NCBI RefSeq assembly: GCF_946885885.1
Contig: NZ_CAMPHN010000142.1
Span: 1 to 10,886 of the forward strand
DNA: 10,886 nucleotides
Reading direction: 5' to 3'
DNA from: an uncultured Pseudomonas sp.
GTDB taxonomy: Bacteria; Pseudomonadota; Gammaproteobacteria; Pseudomonadales; Pseudomonadaceae
A program made the position numbers and the translations under genes. How positions within the stretch are numbered: position 1 is the stretch's first letter; each line of letters starts with the position of its first letter. The notes under the pieces are model-generated. The model had not been told where the DNA came from. It made no database searches and was given only the letters and a program-made list of their open reading frames with translations. Of this stretch, positions 1-5,513 are shown piece after piece.

Positions 1-152
1 AAATCGAACTAGGGTTCAGGGATATCAAAAGCTCGATGCAAGACAACACGCTGACATTCATTAAAAACCGCCCCAGGCCATCGACGCCCAGGACGGTGAA
101 TATGTCTAAGAGCCGCTACCCGGTTGACCGCAAAGCTGCTCCGCTTAAGTGA
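1..152 (+). pseudogene. IS4-family transposase remnant, internally deleted, 5' end outside window
   Basis: The frame read from base 3 is open to the TGA at 150-152. It begins with IELGFRDIKSSMQDNTLT, which matches the conserved 'IELGYREIK' segment (the Y-(2)-R-(3)-E-(6)-K region carrying the catalytic Glu) of IS4-family DDE transposases. It then runs directly into a tail with PRTVNMSKSRYPVDRKAAPLK, resembling the extreme C-terminus of the same proteins (compare E. coli IS4, which ends with an 'FPRVVKERPWKYP' motif). In intact family members roughly 80-100 residues separate these two segments. The reading frame is therefore kept, but an internal block seems to have been lost around base 57-66. 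The protein would not be expected to transpose. The rest of the element lies left of the window, and its right end is probably shortly after the stop. Recognition is from memory of the family; the deletion is inferred. Confidence 0.72.
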
Positions 153-250
153 ACAGCATTGCGCTTATCGGCGGGGCTTTTTCATGGCTCTGTACCCGTT
201 ATGTGTTGCAGTGTGTGGGCCGGATAAGCATTGTCTGGGTACGGCAATTC

Positions 251-429
251 GTAGGGTGGGTTAGTGGCGCGGAACCGGGATGGCGAAGCAACTGCAATAT
301 CTGTGCGCCACGTAACCCACCAAGCGGTCTTCGGCCTGGCCCCGCTGGTGGGTTACGGCGCAACTGATTTAGGCATCGACAGATAGCCCGTGGTCATGCG
401 CCTAACCTGCGCGGCCCGACCCACCCTAC
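251..429. repeat. Nested palindromic repeat with GTAGGGTGGGT ends
   Basis: The outer arms gtagggtgggt (251-261) and acccaccctac (419-429) are exact reverse complements. Inside lies a second hairpin with 11-bp arms cgtaacccacc (311-321) and ggtgggttacg (347-357), extended imperfectly to 305-361. Two further elements at 7997-8066 and 8119-8176 share the TAGGGTG/CACCCTA ends and the nested design. Repeats of this kind are common between Pseudomonas genes; no function is asserted. Confidence 0.75.
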
Positions 430-449
430 AAAAGCGCCTGCAACACGTT

Positions 450-485
450 ATTGGGACATAGCCTTTTTCATAGCCATGTCCCAAT
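450..485. repeat. Hairpin with 10-bp arms containing one copy of a 20-bp direct repeat
   Basis: Arms attgggacat (450-459) and atgtcccaat (476-485) pair perfectly around a 16-nt loop. The left arm and loop belong to the sequence tgggacatagcctttttcat (452-471), which recurs exactly at 638-657. Confidence 0.7.
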
Positions 486-524
486 TGGTTGTTGAAACAG
501 CTAACAGGCCAAAACAACGCGCCT

Positions 525-604
525 GTGGGAGTCAGCTTGTTGTGGTTCGGCACTCCGACGAGGCTTTTCGCGGTGAGATGGATCGCCAGCAAGCTGGCTC
601 CTAC
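525..604. repeat. REP/BIME-type repeat pair
   Basis: The right half carries caagctggctcctac (590-604) with a gccag-caag-ctggc stem (585-598). The left half, gtgggagtcagcttg (525-539), is its diverged inverted partner (13 of 15 positions match the reverse complement). This is the familiar inverted REP-pair layout of Pseudomonas intergenic DNA. Just beyond it, 605-622 forms a small stem with a c(UUCG)g tetraloop. Confidence 0.65.
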
Positions 605-637
605 GAAGAGCTTCGGCTCCTTCGCGCAACACAAAAC

Positions 638-657
638 TGGGACATAGCCTTTTTCAT
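638..657. repeat. Second exact copy of the 20-bp direct repeat
   Basis: The sequence tgggacatagcctttttcat is identical to 452-471. It ends 13 bp past the stop codon of the lipoprotein gene, so the two copies bracket the REP pair. Confidence 0.7.
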
Positions 658-670
658 GGCTGCCAAAGGC

Positions 671-1255
671 TTATTGCAAAAGCATTTGCCCGACGGCGGG
701 GTCTTTGAATGCCCGGGTCAGTGCATCGCTCATCACATCGCTCACCAGCTTGGTATTGGTTTCCTGATTCGGCGCCATGCCCGAGCGCTGGTTCAATGAA
801 GCGCCGTAACGGCCGCTGTAACGGCGCGAGCTGTTCTGCACCTCGAGGCGGAAGTTTGCGGTGATATTGGCCTCGGTGACGTACAGCGTGTCTTTCGGCG
901 ACTGATATTTCAGCTCGGCCAAGGTCAAGGTCAGTTGCGGCGCGTTATAAGCATTGGCGCTCGGGGTGAAGCCGAGCAGGCGCACGGCGGCCTCGGCCTG
1001 GGCTTGCAGCTTGGGCAGAATATCCTGGCCGCTGACGCTGACCGCGCTGGTTTCCGGATACAGGCCGCCGCGCGTGCCCAGAACCGGCGACGGGCGTCCA
1101 TCGGCAACCCGCACGACCACGGGCTGGCCCTGGCCGACGGCGACCAAGGGGCTATTGATTTTCGGTTGCGGGCTAAGCTGTTGCGGACTGTGAGCGCAGC
1201 CGACCAGGGTCAGGCTGACGGCGGTAATCAAGCCAAATAACAGGCGATGCAGCAT
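671..1255 (-). CDS. YajG-family outer-membrane lipoprotein
   Basis: Predicted 194-residue lipoprotein. The N-terminus has a charged start, a hydrophobic run and a lipobox LVGC with the acylated Cys at residue 20; the residue after Cys is Ala, compatible with sorting to the outer membrane. The C-terminal half (roughly 105-190) has the YajG pattern: a predicted strand-rich TLTLAELKYQ segment, then ANITANFRLEVQN, a YSGRYGASLN motif, and a helix ending in 'DVMSDALTRAFKDPAV', which resembles E. coli YajG. Function is unknown in this family. The start is supported by a ctggag Shine-Dalgarno 8-13 bp upstream (minus strand) and by the signal peptide. It is divergent from the small gene at 1416. No U-tract terminator is visible after its TAA; repeats follow directly. 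Family assignment is by recognition. Confidence 0.85.
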   Translation of the reverse strand: MLHRLLFGLITAVSLTLVGCAHSPQQLSPQPKINSPLVAVGQGQPVVVRVADGRPSPVLGTRGGLYPETSAVSVSGQDILPKLQAQAEAAVRLLGFTPSANAYNAPQLTLTLAELKYQSPKDTLYVTEANITANFRLEVQNSSRRYSGRYGASLNQRSGMAPNQETNTKLVSDVMSDALTRAFKDPAVGQMLLQ

Positions 1256-1263
1256 GCTCGTCT

Positions 1264-1319
1264 CTCCAGGTTGGATGCAAAGTGGCGGGCAGTATACCAG
1301 CGCGCCGATGTGCTAACAG
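1264..1319 (-). promoter_or_regulatory. Candidate sigma-70 promoter and RBS for the YajG-type gene
   Basis: On the minus strand, TATACT (1291-1296) serves as -10 with CTGTTA (1314-1319) 17 bp upstream as a weak -35. The SD ggag complement lies at 1264-1267. The -10 is strong; the -35 matches only 3 of 6. Confidence 0.5.
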
Positions 1320-1348
1320 TGTCGACGGAAAAGTGTTCCTAAGGGTTC

Positions 1349-1366
1349 CTGTCACGGTCTTGTCAC
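1349..1366 (+). promoter_or_regulatory. Predicted Pho box (PhoB site)
   Basis: CTGTCAC (1349-1355), GGTC, TTGTCAC (1360-1366) forms two 7-bp direct repeats with a 4-bp spacer, the 11-bp phasing of the PhoB consensus CTGTCAT-N4-CTGTCAY. The spacer is GC-rich instead of the usual AT-rich. Ten bp downstream is a -10-like CATAAG (1377-1382), the geometry expected where the Pho box replaces the -35. Transcription would start near 1389, about 27 nt before the ATG at 1416. Confidence 0.55.
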
Positions 1367-1415
1367 AGCTTGCTGGCATAAGACTTTAGTCGTCATTCGA
1401 CTGGAGTCTCACGCC

Positions 1416-1649
1416 ATGTTTTCACTAGGATCATTGCTCGAACGCCGGCGCCCCATGCGTACATTCGCCCTGCTCGATCAGGCTGGGTTGTGCCGCGCCT
1501 TCCGTCAATCGCGCCAGGCGCCACTGGGCGCGGGCTGGGTCGAGGTGGATCGGCAATGTCTCGCCTGGCTGCAAAAGCCCCTGCCGACCAGCGCCAAAAT
1601 CGCCACGAACGGCACTCGTCCACGCCCGTGCGAAGCGCTGACCGCCTGA
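1416..1649 (+). CDS. Small conserved hypothetical protein (77 aa)
   Basis: A 77-residue protein starting MFSLGSLLERRRPMRTFALLD. It has no signal peptide or membrane segment. Features visible are a basic N-terminal stretch, a possible short strand 'RTFALLDQAGLCRAF' and a 'GWVEVDRQCLAWLQKPLP' segment. I recall similar uncharacterised Pseudomonas proteins of about this size with an 'IRTFALLD...GWVEV...WLGQPLP' pattern, but no function is known to me. The ATG at 1416 has an ideal ggag (1403-1406) nine bases upstream and sits just after a predicted PhoB-dependent promoter. The last 20 or so residues look poorly conserved and may be frayed. The stop TGA falls in the loop of a ccgcc/ggcgg hairpin (1642-1656), which lacks a T-run. 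Real gene likely, function unknown. Confidence 0.68.
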   Translation: MFSLGSLLERRRPMRTFALLDQAGLCRAFRQSRQAPLGAGWVEVDRQCLAWLQKPLPTSAKIATNGTRPRPCEALTA

Positions 1650-1700
1650 CCGGCGGAAAGAAGAAAATTCATAGCAGGCGATCTATTTTCCTGCTTTCGC

Positions 1701-1725
1701 CTTATAATCTCGCCCCGATTATAAG
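1701..1725. promoter_or_regulatory. Perfect 9-bp inverted repeat overlapping a TATAAT box
   Basis: cttataatc (1701-1709) and gattataag (1717-1725) are exact reverse complements separated by 7 bp. The left arm contains a perfect -10 hexamer TATAAT (1703-1708) on the plus strand. No good -35 is visible at 16-18 bp, so this could be an activator-dependent promoter, an operator or simply a hairpin. There is no gene start directly downstream. Confidence 0.4.
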
Positions 1726-1844
1726 GACGCCTCCTGAATCGGGCCTCGCCGTCTCGCTGATGCACTAGCCATCGGCCACGCCCCCCCAGAGAGTCGCCCA
1801 CTTCGTGCTGCCCCTTCCGGCTAGCCGCCTTCGCCCACTCTTAG

Positions 1845-1977
1845 CAGGCCGTTGAAACCACTGCGCTCGGCTACGTGGCGTTGAAATCGATTCGGGACAC
1901 GCCTGTACGGCTCGTACGCGTCGCTCCCGACCGAGCTCATCCGCCCCGCCTCGACCCGCATCGTTTTCAGTGGCCGG
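1845..1977. mobile_element. Possible degenerate MITE related to the 2180-2319 element
   Basis: It begins CAGGCCGTTGAAA (1845-1857), the same terminal motif as the downstream MITE, directly after TTAG. A candidate right end gttttcagtggccgg (1963-1977) reads CCGGCCACTGAAA in reverse complement, matching the left end at 10 of 13 positions. The size is close to 140 bp, but the interior is not clearly palindromic and the flanks (TTAG/TAAA) do not match, so only the left end is well supported. Confidence 0.35.
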
Positions 1978-2043
1978 TAAAAACGCATCGCAGTCATGCC
2001 ATGCGGGTGGAAAGCGCGCGGATGCAGACACGAACTTTTGAGG

Positions 2044-2066
2044 TTCACGCTCCAAAAGAGCGTGAA
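2044..2066. repeat. Strong short hairpin, 9-bp stem
   Basis: ttcacgctc (2044-2052) and gagcgtgaa (2058-2066) pair perfectly around caaaa. Neither strand has a proper T-run after the stem, so it is not a standard intrinsic terminator. Confidence 0.5.
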
Positions 2067-2175
2067 AAACACGGTTTTAACAACTTCACAAGAGTGTGGC
2101 GAAAATGAACGATCTTGCGGCAGGCATATACAGCAGGACCCCTTCTCCCACGCCCCGGGAGCAGCACGGCACTCG

Positions 2176-2323
2176 CTAACAGGCCGTTGAAAAACGTAGG
2201 CGAGGCAGCCAGTGCAAGGCAAAAACAGGCGAAAAAGCGGAGTTTACGTGTTGTAAATGAGCATTTTGAGCCTGTTTTTAACGCAGCAATGGCAACGCAG
2301 GTAGTTTTTCAACAGCCTGCTAA
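2176..2323. mobile_element. MITE-like 140-bp palindromic element with CTAA target duplication
   Basis: The element spans 2180-2319. Its ends CAGGCCGTTGAAAAAC and (reverse complement of right end) CAGGCTGTTGAAAAAC differ at one base. It is flanked by identical CTAA at 2176-2179 and 2320-2323. The similarity between halves continues inward, including aaaaacaggc (2221-2230) versus gcctgttttt (2270-2279), so the whole unit can fold as an imperfect hairpin. It encodes nothing. A 4-bp YTAR-type duplication is typical of the IS5 group, so mobilisation by such a transposase is inferred. It ends 68 bp before the mqo start codon. Confidence 0.72.
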
Positions 2324-2387
2324 CCGCGTACGTCGCTGCATAGGCCTTCGGCCGTCCTTTGGGTGCTGAATTTTCGGAGAAGTAGCA

Positions 2388-3896
2388 ATGGCACGAAACG
2401 ATTACCAAAAAGTGGATGCGGTGCTGGTCGGCGCCGGCATCATGAGCGCGACCCTGGCCGTGCTGCTGAAAGAACTCGACCCCGGCATCACGCTGGAAGT
2501 CGTGGAACTCATGGCATCGGGGGCGATTGAAAGCTCCAACCCCTGGAACAACGCCGGTACCGGCCATGCCGGGCTGTGCGAACTGAACTACACGCCGGAA
2601 GCGGCGGATGGCTCCATCGATATCGGCAAATCGGTGACCATCAATACCCAGTTCGAAGAATCCAAGCAGTTCTGGGCCTATCTAGTGGAGAAAGGCGCCT
2701 TCGGCACGCCGAAAAGCTTTATCAACCCGGTACCGCACCTGAGCTTCGTGCGCGGCCATGAAGGCATCGGGTTTCTGAAGAAACGTTTTACGGCGCTGAC
2801 CCAGCACCACGCCTTCGCCGAAATGGAATACACCGAAGACCGGGCCACCATGGCCAAGTGGATGCCGCTGATGCTGCCGGGCCGCGACCCGAACGAGCCT
2901 ATCGCCGCAACCCGCGTGGAGGCCGGTACCGATGTCAACTTCGGCACCCTGACCAAACACCTGCTCGATCACCTGAGCAAGCAGCCGGATGCCGTGGTCA
3001 AGTGCAGCCAGAAAGTCACCGGGCTCGAGCGCAACCAGGACGGTTGGCGCGTCAGCATCAAGAACCAGGACGACGGCAGCCATCGCGAAATCCAGGCCAA
3101 GTTCGTCTTCCTCGGTGCTGGCGGCGGCGCCCTGCCCTTGCTGCAATTGTCCGGCATTCCGGAAGGCAAAGGTTTCGGCGGCTTCCCGGTCAGCGGCCAA
3201 TGGTTGCGTTGCGACAACCCGGAAGTGGTCAAGCAGCACCAGGCCAAGGTCTACAGCCAAGCCGAAGTGGGCTCGCCGCCGATGTCGGTACCGCATCTCG
3301 ACACTCGCGTGGTGGACGGCAAGACTTCCTTGCTATTCGGCCCCTACGCCGGTTTTTCGACCAAGTTCCTGCGCCATGGCTCGCTGCTCGACCTGCCGCT
3401 GTCGATACGCCCGAACAATATCGGCCCGATGCTCGCCGTGGCGCGCGACAATTTCGACCTGACCCGTTATCTGGTCAAGGAAGTGATGCAGTCCGAAGAG
3501 AAGCGCCTGCAGACGCTGCGCGGCTTTTACCCGGAAGCGAAGGCCGAGGACTGGCGCCTGGAAATGGCCGGGCAACGCGTGCAGATCATCAAGAAGGACC
3601 CCAAGCGCGGCGGCATCCTGCAGTTCGGAACCGAGCTGGTCGCAGCCCACGACGGCTCCATCGCGGCGCTGCTCGGCGCCTCGCCGGGTGCGTCGGTCAC
3701 AGTATCGATCATGCTCGATCTGATTCACCGCTGCTTCCCCGAGCAGGCCAAGTCCGAGCCATGGACCCGCAAGCTCAATGAGATATTCCCGGCAATGAGC
3801 AAGGTACTCGCCACCGACGCCGAGCGTTACCGCGAAGTGCAAGCACGCTCCAATGCGTTACTGCAGTTGGACCAGCCCACACCTTTGCCGGCTTAA
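2388..3896 (+). CDS. mqo: Malate:quinone oxidoreductase (FAD-dependent)
   Basis: A 502-residue protein of normal length for the Mqo family. This peripheral membrane flavoenzyme oxidises malate to oxaloacetate and passes electrons to the quinone pool, bypassing NAD-dependent malate dehydrogenase in the TCA cycle. The N-terminal Rossmann motif [10 protein letters not shown] (residues 12-21) binds FAD. The family signature [17 protein letters not shown] is at 54-70, and the C-terminal FAD-contact segment [19 protein letters not shown] lies near 430-448. The ATG at 2388 follows cggagaag with suitable spacing. A MITE-like repeat lies 68 bp upstream, so the promoter is either within the 64-bp gap or inside or beyond the repeat. 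The gene ends at a terminator shared with the convergent PilZ gene. Pseudomonas often has more than one mqo; I cannot say which paralogue this is. Confidence 0.96.
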   Translation: MARNDYQKVDAVLVGAGIMSATLAVLLKELDPGITLEVVELMASGAIESSNPWNNAGTGHAGLCELNYTPEAADGSIDIGKSVTINTQFEESKQFWAYLVEKGAFGTPKSFINPVPHLSFVRGHEGIGFLKKRFTALTQHHAFAEMEYTEDRATMAKWMPLMLPGRDPNEPIAATRVEAGTDVNFGTLTKHLLDHLSKQPDAVVKCSQKVTGLERNQDGWRVSIKNQDDGSHREIQAKFVFLGAGGGALPLLQLSGIPEGKGFGGFPVSGQWLRCDNPEVVKQHQAKVYSQAEVGSPPMSVPHLDTRVVDGKTSLLFGPYAGFSTKFLRHGSLLDLPLSIRPNNIGPMLAVARDNFDLTRYLVKEVMQSEEKRLQTLRGFYPEAKAEDWRLEMAGQRVQIIKKDPKRGGILQFGTELVAAHDGSIAALLGASPGASVTVSIMLDLIHRCFPEQAKSEPWTRKLNEIFPAMSKVLATDAERYREVQARSNALLQLDQPTPLPA

Positions 3897-3910
3897 AAAC
3901 CGCCATGCAC

Positions 3911-3928
3911 AGGCCGTGCAAACGGCCT
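3911..3928. repeat. Small hairpin after mqo stop
   Basis: aggccgt (3911-3917) and acggcct (3922-3928) form a 7-bp stem with loop gcaa, 15 bp past the mqo stop. It has no T-run and is followed by a second small palindrome, cctgacaggtcagg (3926-3939). It may help stall polymerase or protect the mRNA end ahead of the main terminator. Confidence 0.35.
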
Positions 3929-3944
3929 GACAGGTCAGGCTATA

Positions 3945-3981
3945 AAAGCAAACGCCCCGACAGGTTCGGGGCGTTTGCTTT
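3945..3981. terminator. Bidirectional intrinsic terminator between mqo and the PilZ gene
   Basis: Arms aaagcaaacgccccga (3945-3960) and tcggggcgtttgcttt (3966-3981) are perfectly complementary over 16 bp with a 5-nt loop caggt. A-rich and T-rich flanks on both sides make it usable from either strand. The stop codon of the minus-strand PilZ gene (3980-3982) lies on the edge of the stem. Confidence 0.88.
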
Positions 3982-4345
3982 ATTTGTAGTAGGCAGATGT
4001 CGGTATGGGATGAAAACTGAAATAGTGACGCAACGCTTCGACCATCTCGACATATTCGACGGGCGGAAGCTCCAGGGAGAAGCCGGAATCGTAACTGCCG
4101 GGCGTCACGTCTTCATGGCACCACTGGCAGATCGCGGAAAAATCGATAAAACGCGGGGAGTCCGGGCCAGGTATTTTCAGGCGCATATCGAAGCTCGCGT
4201 TTACCAACATCGGCAACTGGCTGATCAAAAGCATACCATCGACCGACACATTGCCGATGTAACCCACCGGCTTGTCGGTGATGCGATTGAACACCTTCAG
4301 GTAGTACGGTAACTGATGGCGCTCTATTCGACGCTGAATCTGCAT
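3980..4345 (-). CDS. PilZ-domain c-di-GMP receptor protein
   Basis: A 121-residue single-domain protein. Both c-di-GMP-binding motifs of PilZ domains are present: RRIER (residues 5-9, the RxxxR motif at the N-terminus) and NVSVDG (32-37, the D/NxSxxG motif). It is cytoplasmic, with no signal or membrane segment. It probably changes partner binding when c-di-GMP rises; the partner is unknown. It is the last of three minus-strand genes, 60 bp after the DUF4124 gene, and may be cotranscribed with them. No good Shine-Dalgarno precedes the ATG at 4345, so translation may depend on readthrough or a non-canonical start. I recall a PilZ protein (PA4324) in the matching position in P. aeruginosa. A diguanylate cyclase lies 5.7 kb away. 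Confidence 0.87.
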   Translation of the reverse strand: MQIQRRIERHQLPYYLKVFNRITDKPVGYIGNVSVDGMLLISQLPMLVNASFDMRLKIPGPDSPRFIDFSAICQWCHEDVTPGSYDSGFSLELPPVEYVEMVEALRHYFSFHPIPTSAYYK

Positions 4346-4405
4346 GATATCAAATCGCTACTAGTGACTTCCGAGTATGGCCATACTGCCACGCCTAAAC
4401 AAGCT

Positions 4406-4825
4406 TCAGTTGCAACGCTCTGATATCCGGTCGCTTAACTGACGACGAGCGGTATCGACCTCCGCATCGCTATAGTAGCTGCGCTCGCCATTGGCGTCGG
4501 TTTTATAATAGCGCCACCCCTCAGGTATGCCAGCCAATTGCCGACGCAATTCGCCACATTCTTTCTCTTGCTGGGTTTTGCGCTCCGTCGCCGCGGCCGC
4601 GGCCTGCGCCTGTTCCTCACGCCGCGCCTCGAAAAAACGCGTGGCGCGCTCCTGCCGCTCGACGGTTGCGGCATCGCGCTCCACCACCTGGGGCTTGACC
4701 TCGACTTGCTCAGCGCCGGGTGTCGGTCGCTGATCAAAATGCACCTGACCATTGGCATCGACCCAACGGTAAATCTCCGCCATGGCCAACCCTGGCAATA
4801 GCAGCAGGCAAAGCAGTACTCGCAT
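4406..4825 (-). CDS. Secreted DUF4124-domain protein
   Basis: A 139-residue protein with a Sec signal peptide MRVLLCLLLLPGLAMA, cleaved after AMA at 16. It is followed at once by the DUF4124 signature EIYRWVDANGQVHFDQRP (17-34). Residues about 48-97 are rich in Glu, Arg, Gln and Ala and likely form a periplasmic helix or coiled coil. A later aromatic motif, 'GWRYYKTDANGERSYYSD', and two Cys (89 and near the end) could form a disulfide. The frame extends 19 codons further upstream, but the ATG at 4825 has a perfect aaggagg six to eight bases before it and starts the signal peptide, so it is chosen. DUF4124 function is unknown; an envelope role is inferred. It lies between the lipoprotein and PilZ genes on the same strand with short gaps. 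Confidence 0.85.
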   Translation of the reverse strand: MRVLLCLLLLPGLAMAEIYRWVDANGQVHFDQRPTPGAEQVEVKPQVVERDAATVERQERATRFFEARREEQAQAAAAATERKTQQEKECGELRRQLAGIPEGWRYYKTDANGERSYYSDAEVDTARRQLSDRISERCN

Positions 4826-4897
4826 GGCTTCCTCCTTGATTGAGGCGGCTAGCTTACCGCGTTGGCCGCTGACCTCGCGCATCCGACGATCAGCGGT

Positions 4898-5278
4898 TCA
4901 GTTTGCGGGAGCCGCATCGACGCTTTTGCCGACCTGGACGGCGTCCTGGTGCCCCAATTGGCGCAAGGTTTCCAATCGCGCGCGGGCGCGGTAGGCATAT
5001 TCGCTGCTCGGATAACGGCCGATGATGAACCTGTAGGTTTGCACGGCATCCAGGAACAGGCTTTGACGTTCCAGACACTGGCCACGCAGCAGGGAGATTT
5101 CCGGCTGGATATAGTTGCGCGATCGGCTGCTGCGTTCGGCCTTCGACAGATCCAACATGGCCGTATCGCAATCGCCCTGATCATAAGCGCGGTAGGCGCT
5201 GTCCAAATGACGGTCGAGGCTATAGCGGCTGCAACCAACGGCGCCGAGCGCCAGGAGTACGATCAACAGGGTTTTCAT
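4898..5278 (-). CDS. Small TPR-like lipoprotein
   Basis: A 126-residue lipoprotein with signal peptide MKTLLIVLLALGAVGC; the lipobox is GAVGC with acylated Cys at 16, and Ser follows, suggesting the outer membrane. Residues about 25-110 contain helical repeats resembling TPRs: 'AYRAYDQGDCDTAMLDLSKAE', then 'LLRGQCLERQSLFLDAVQTYRFIIGRYPSSEYAYRARARLETL', the last similar to YfiO/BamD-type repeats. It probably acts as a protein-protein adaptor in the envelope; no partner is evident. The open frame continues 42 codons upstream, but only the ATG at 5278 has both a ggagg RBS (catcggaggataaaccc) and a signal peptide. It is the first gene of the minus-strand trio. The matching P. aeruginosa gene is, from memory, PA4327, also uncharacterised. 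Confidence 0.82.
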   Translation of the reverse strand: MKTLLIVLLALGAVGCSRYSLDRHLDSAYRAYDQGDCDTAMLDLSKAERSSRSRNYIQPEISLLRGQCLERQSLFLDAVQTYRFIIGRYPSSEYAYRARARLETLRQLGHQDAVQVGKSVDAAPAN

Positions 5279-5364
5279 GGGTTTATCCTCCGATGGCAGT
5301 GTATCGACTGGACATAAGCATTCTGTAGGGCCATCCCGCACCGCCATGCCCCGGCTGAAACGCC

Positions 5365-5381
5365 CGCGGGAATATCCCGCG
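5365..5381. repeat. Short perfect hairpin in the lipoprotein-usp intergenic space
   Basis: cgcggga and tcccgcg pair around ata. It lies between the divergent lipoprotein and usp genes; it could be an operator or have no role. Confidence 0.3.
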
Positions 5382-5433
5382 CAGCCTGTTCGAGGGGCCG
5401 GCAAACGAGTATCGGAGCCGGTTGCCGTCTAAG

Positions 5434-5447
5434 CTGATACAGATCAA
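5434..5447 (+). promoter_or_regulatory. Predicted Anr/FNR box upstream of usp
   Basis: CTGAT-acag-ATCAA matches the TTGAT-N4-ATCAA consensus at 9 of 10 positions. If centred at -41.5 (class II), transcription would start near 5482, and the -10 window (5470-5475) reads TGCAAT, a 4 of 6 match to TATAAT. The leader would be about 32 nt before the ATG at 5514. Anr-controlled Usp genes are known in P. aeruginosa; this site is a prediction. Confidence 0.62.
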
Positions 5448-5513
5448 GTCTGCCGGGGCCTCTTTGCGTTGCAATGGCCCCGTCACAGCATCGCTCATAG
5501 CAAGGTCAGCGCC

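Larger units (their letters stand above)
153..670. other. Non-coding, repeat-rich stretch between IS remnant and lipoprotein gene
   Basis: No convincing gene is seen on either strand. Short open frames here have no recognisable content and overlap repeats. The stretch holds a nested TAGGGTG palindrome (251-429), a REP pair (525-604), a 20-bp direct repeat (452-471 and 638-657) and a hairpin at 450-485. This mix is typical of an accessory or decaying insertion-prone site. Confidence 0.7.
1650..2387. other. Long non-coding stretch upstream of mqo with mobile-element debris
   Basis: No plausible gene is seen on either strand over about 740 bp; the open frames have no recognisable protein content. 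The stretch contains an inverted repeat over a TATAAT box (1701-1725), a degenerate MITE-like unit (1845-1977), a 9-bp stem hairpin (2044-2066) and a MITE-like element (2180-2319). I found no tRNA fold or known small-RNA motif. Confidence 0.6.

Noticed and set aside
149..367. A 72-codon frame after the IS remnant
   Set aside because: It runs through a palindromic repeat, has no good RBS and no recognisable protein features.
491..510. gttgaaacagctaacaggcc, resembling the ends of the 2180-2319 MITE
   Set aside because: Only the ctaacaggcc decamer matches; the rest of the terminal repeat is absent and no second end is found nearby.
1650..1840. Possible small RNA or tRNA gene after the 77-aa gene
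   Set aside because: A TATAAT box and hairpins are present, but no cloverleaf, known RNA motif or terminator with a T-run could be found.
2858..3781. A 307-codon plus-strand frame inside mqo
   Set aside because: Out-of-frame shadow, very Arg/Pro/Ala-rich, with no family motif; mqo is complete in the other frame.
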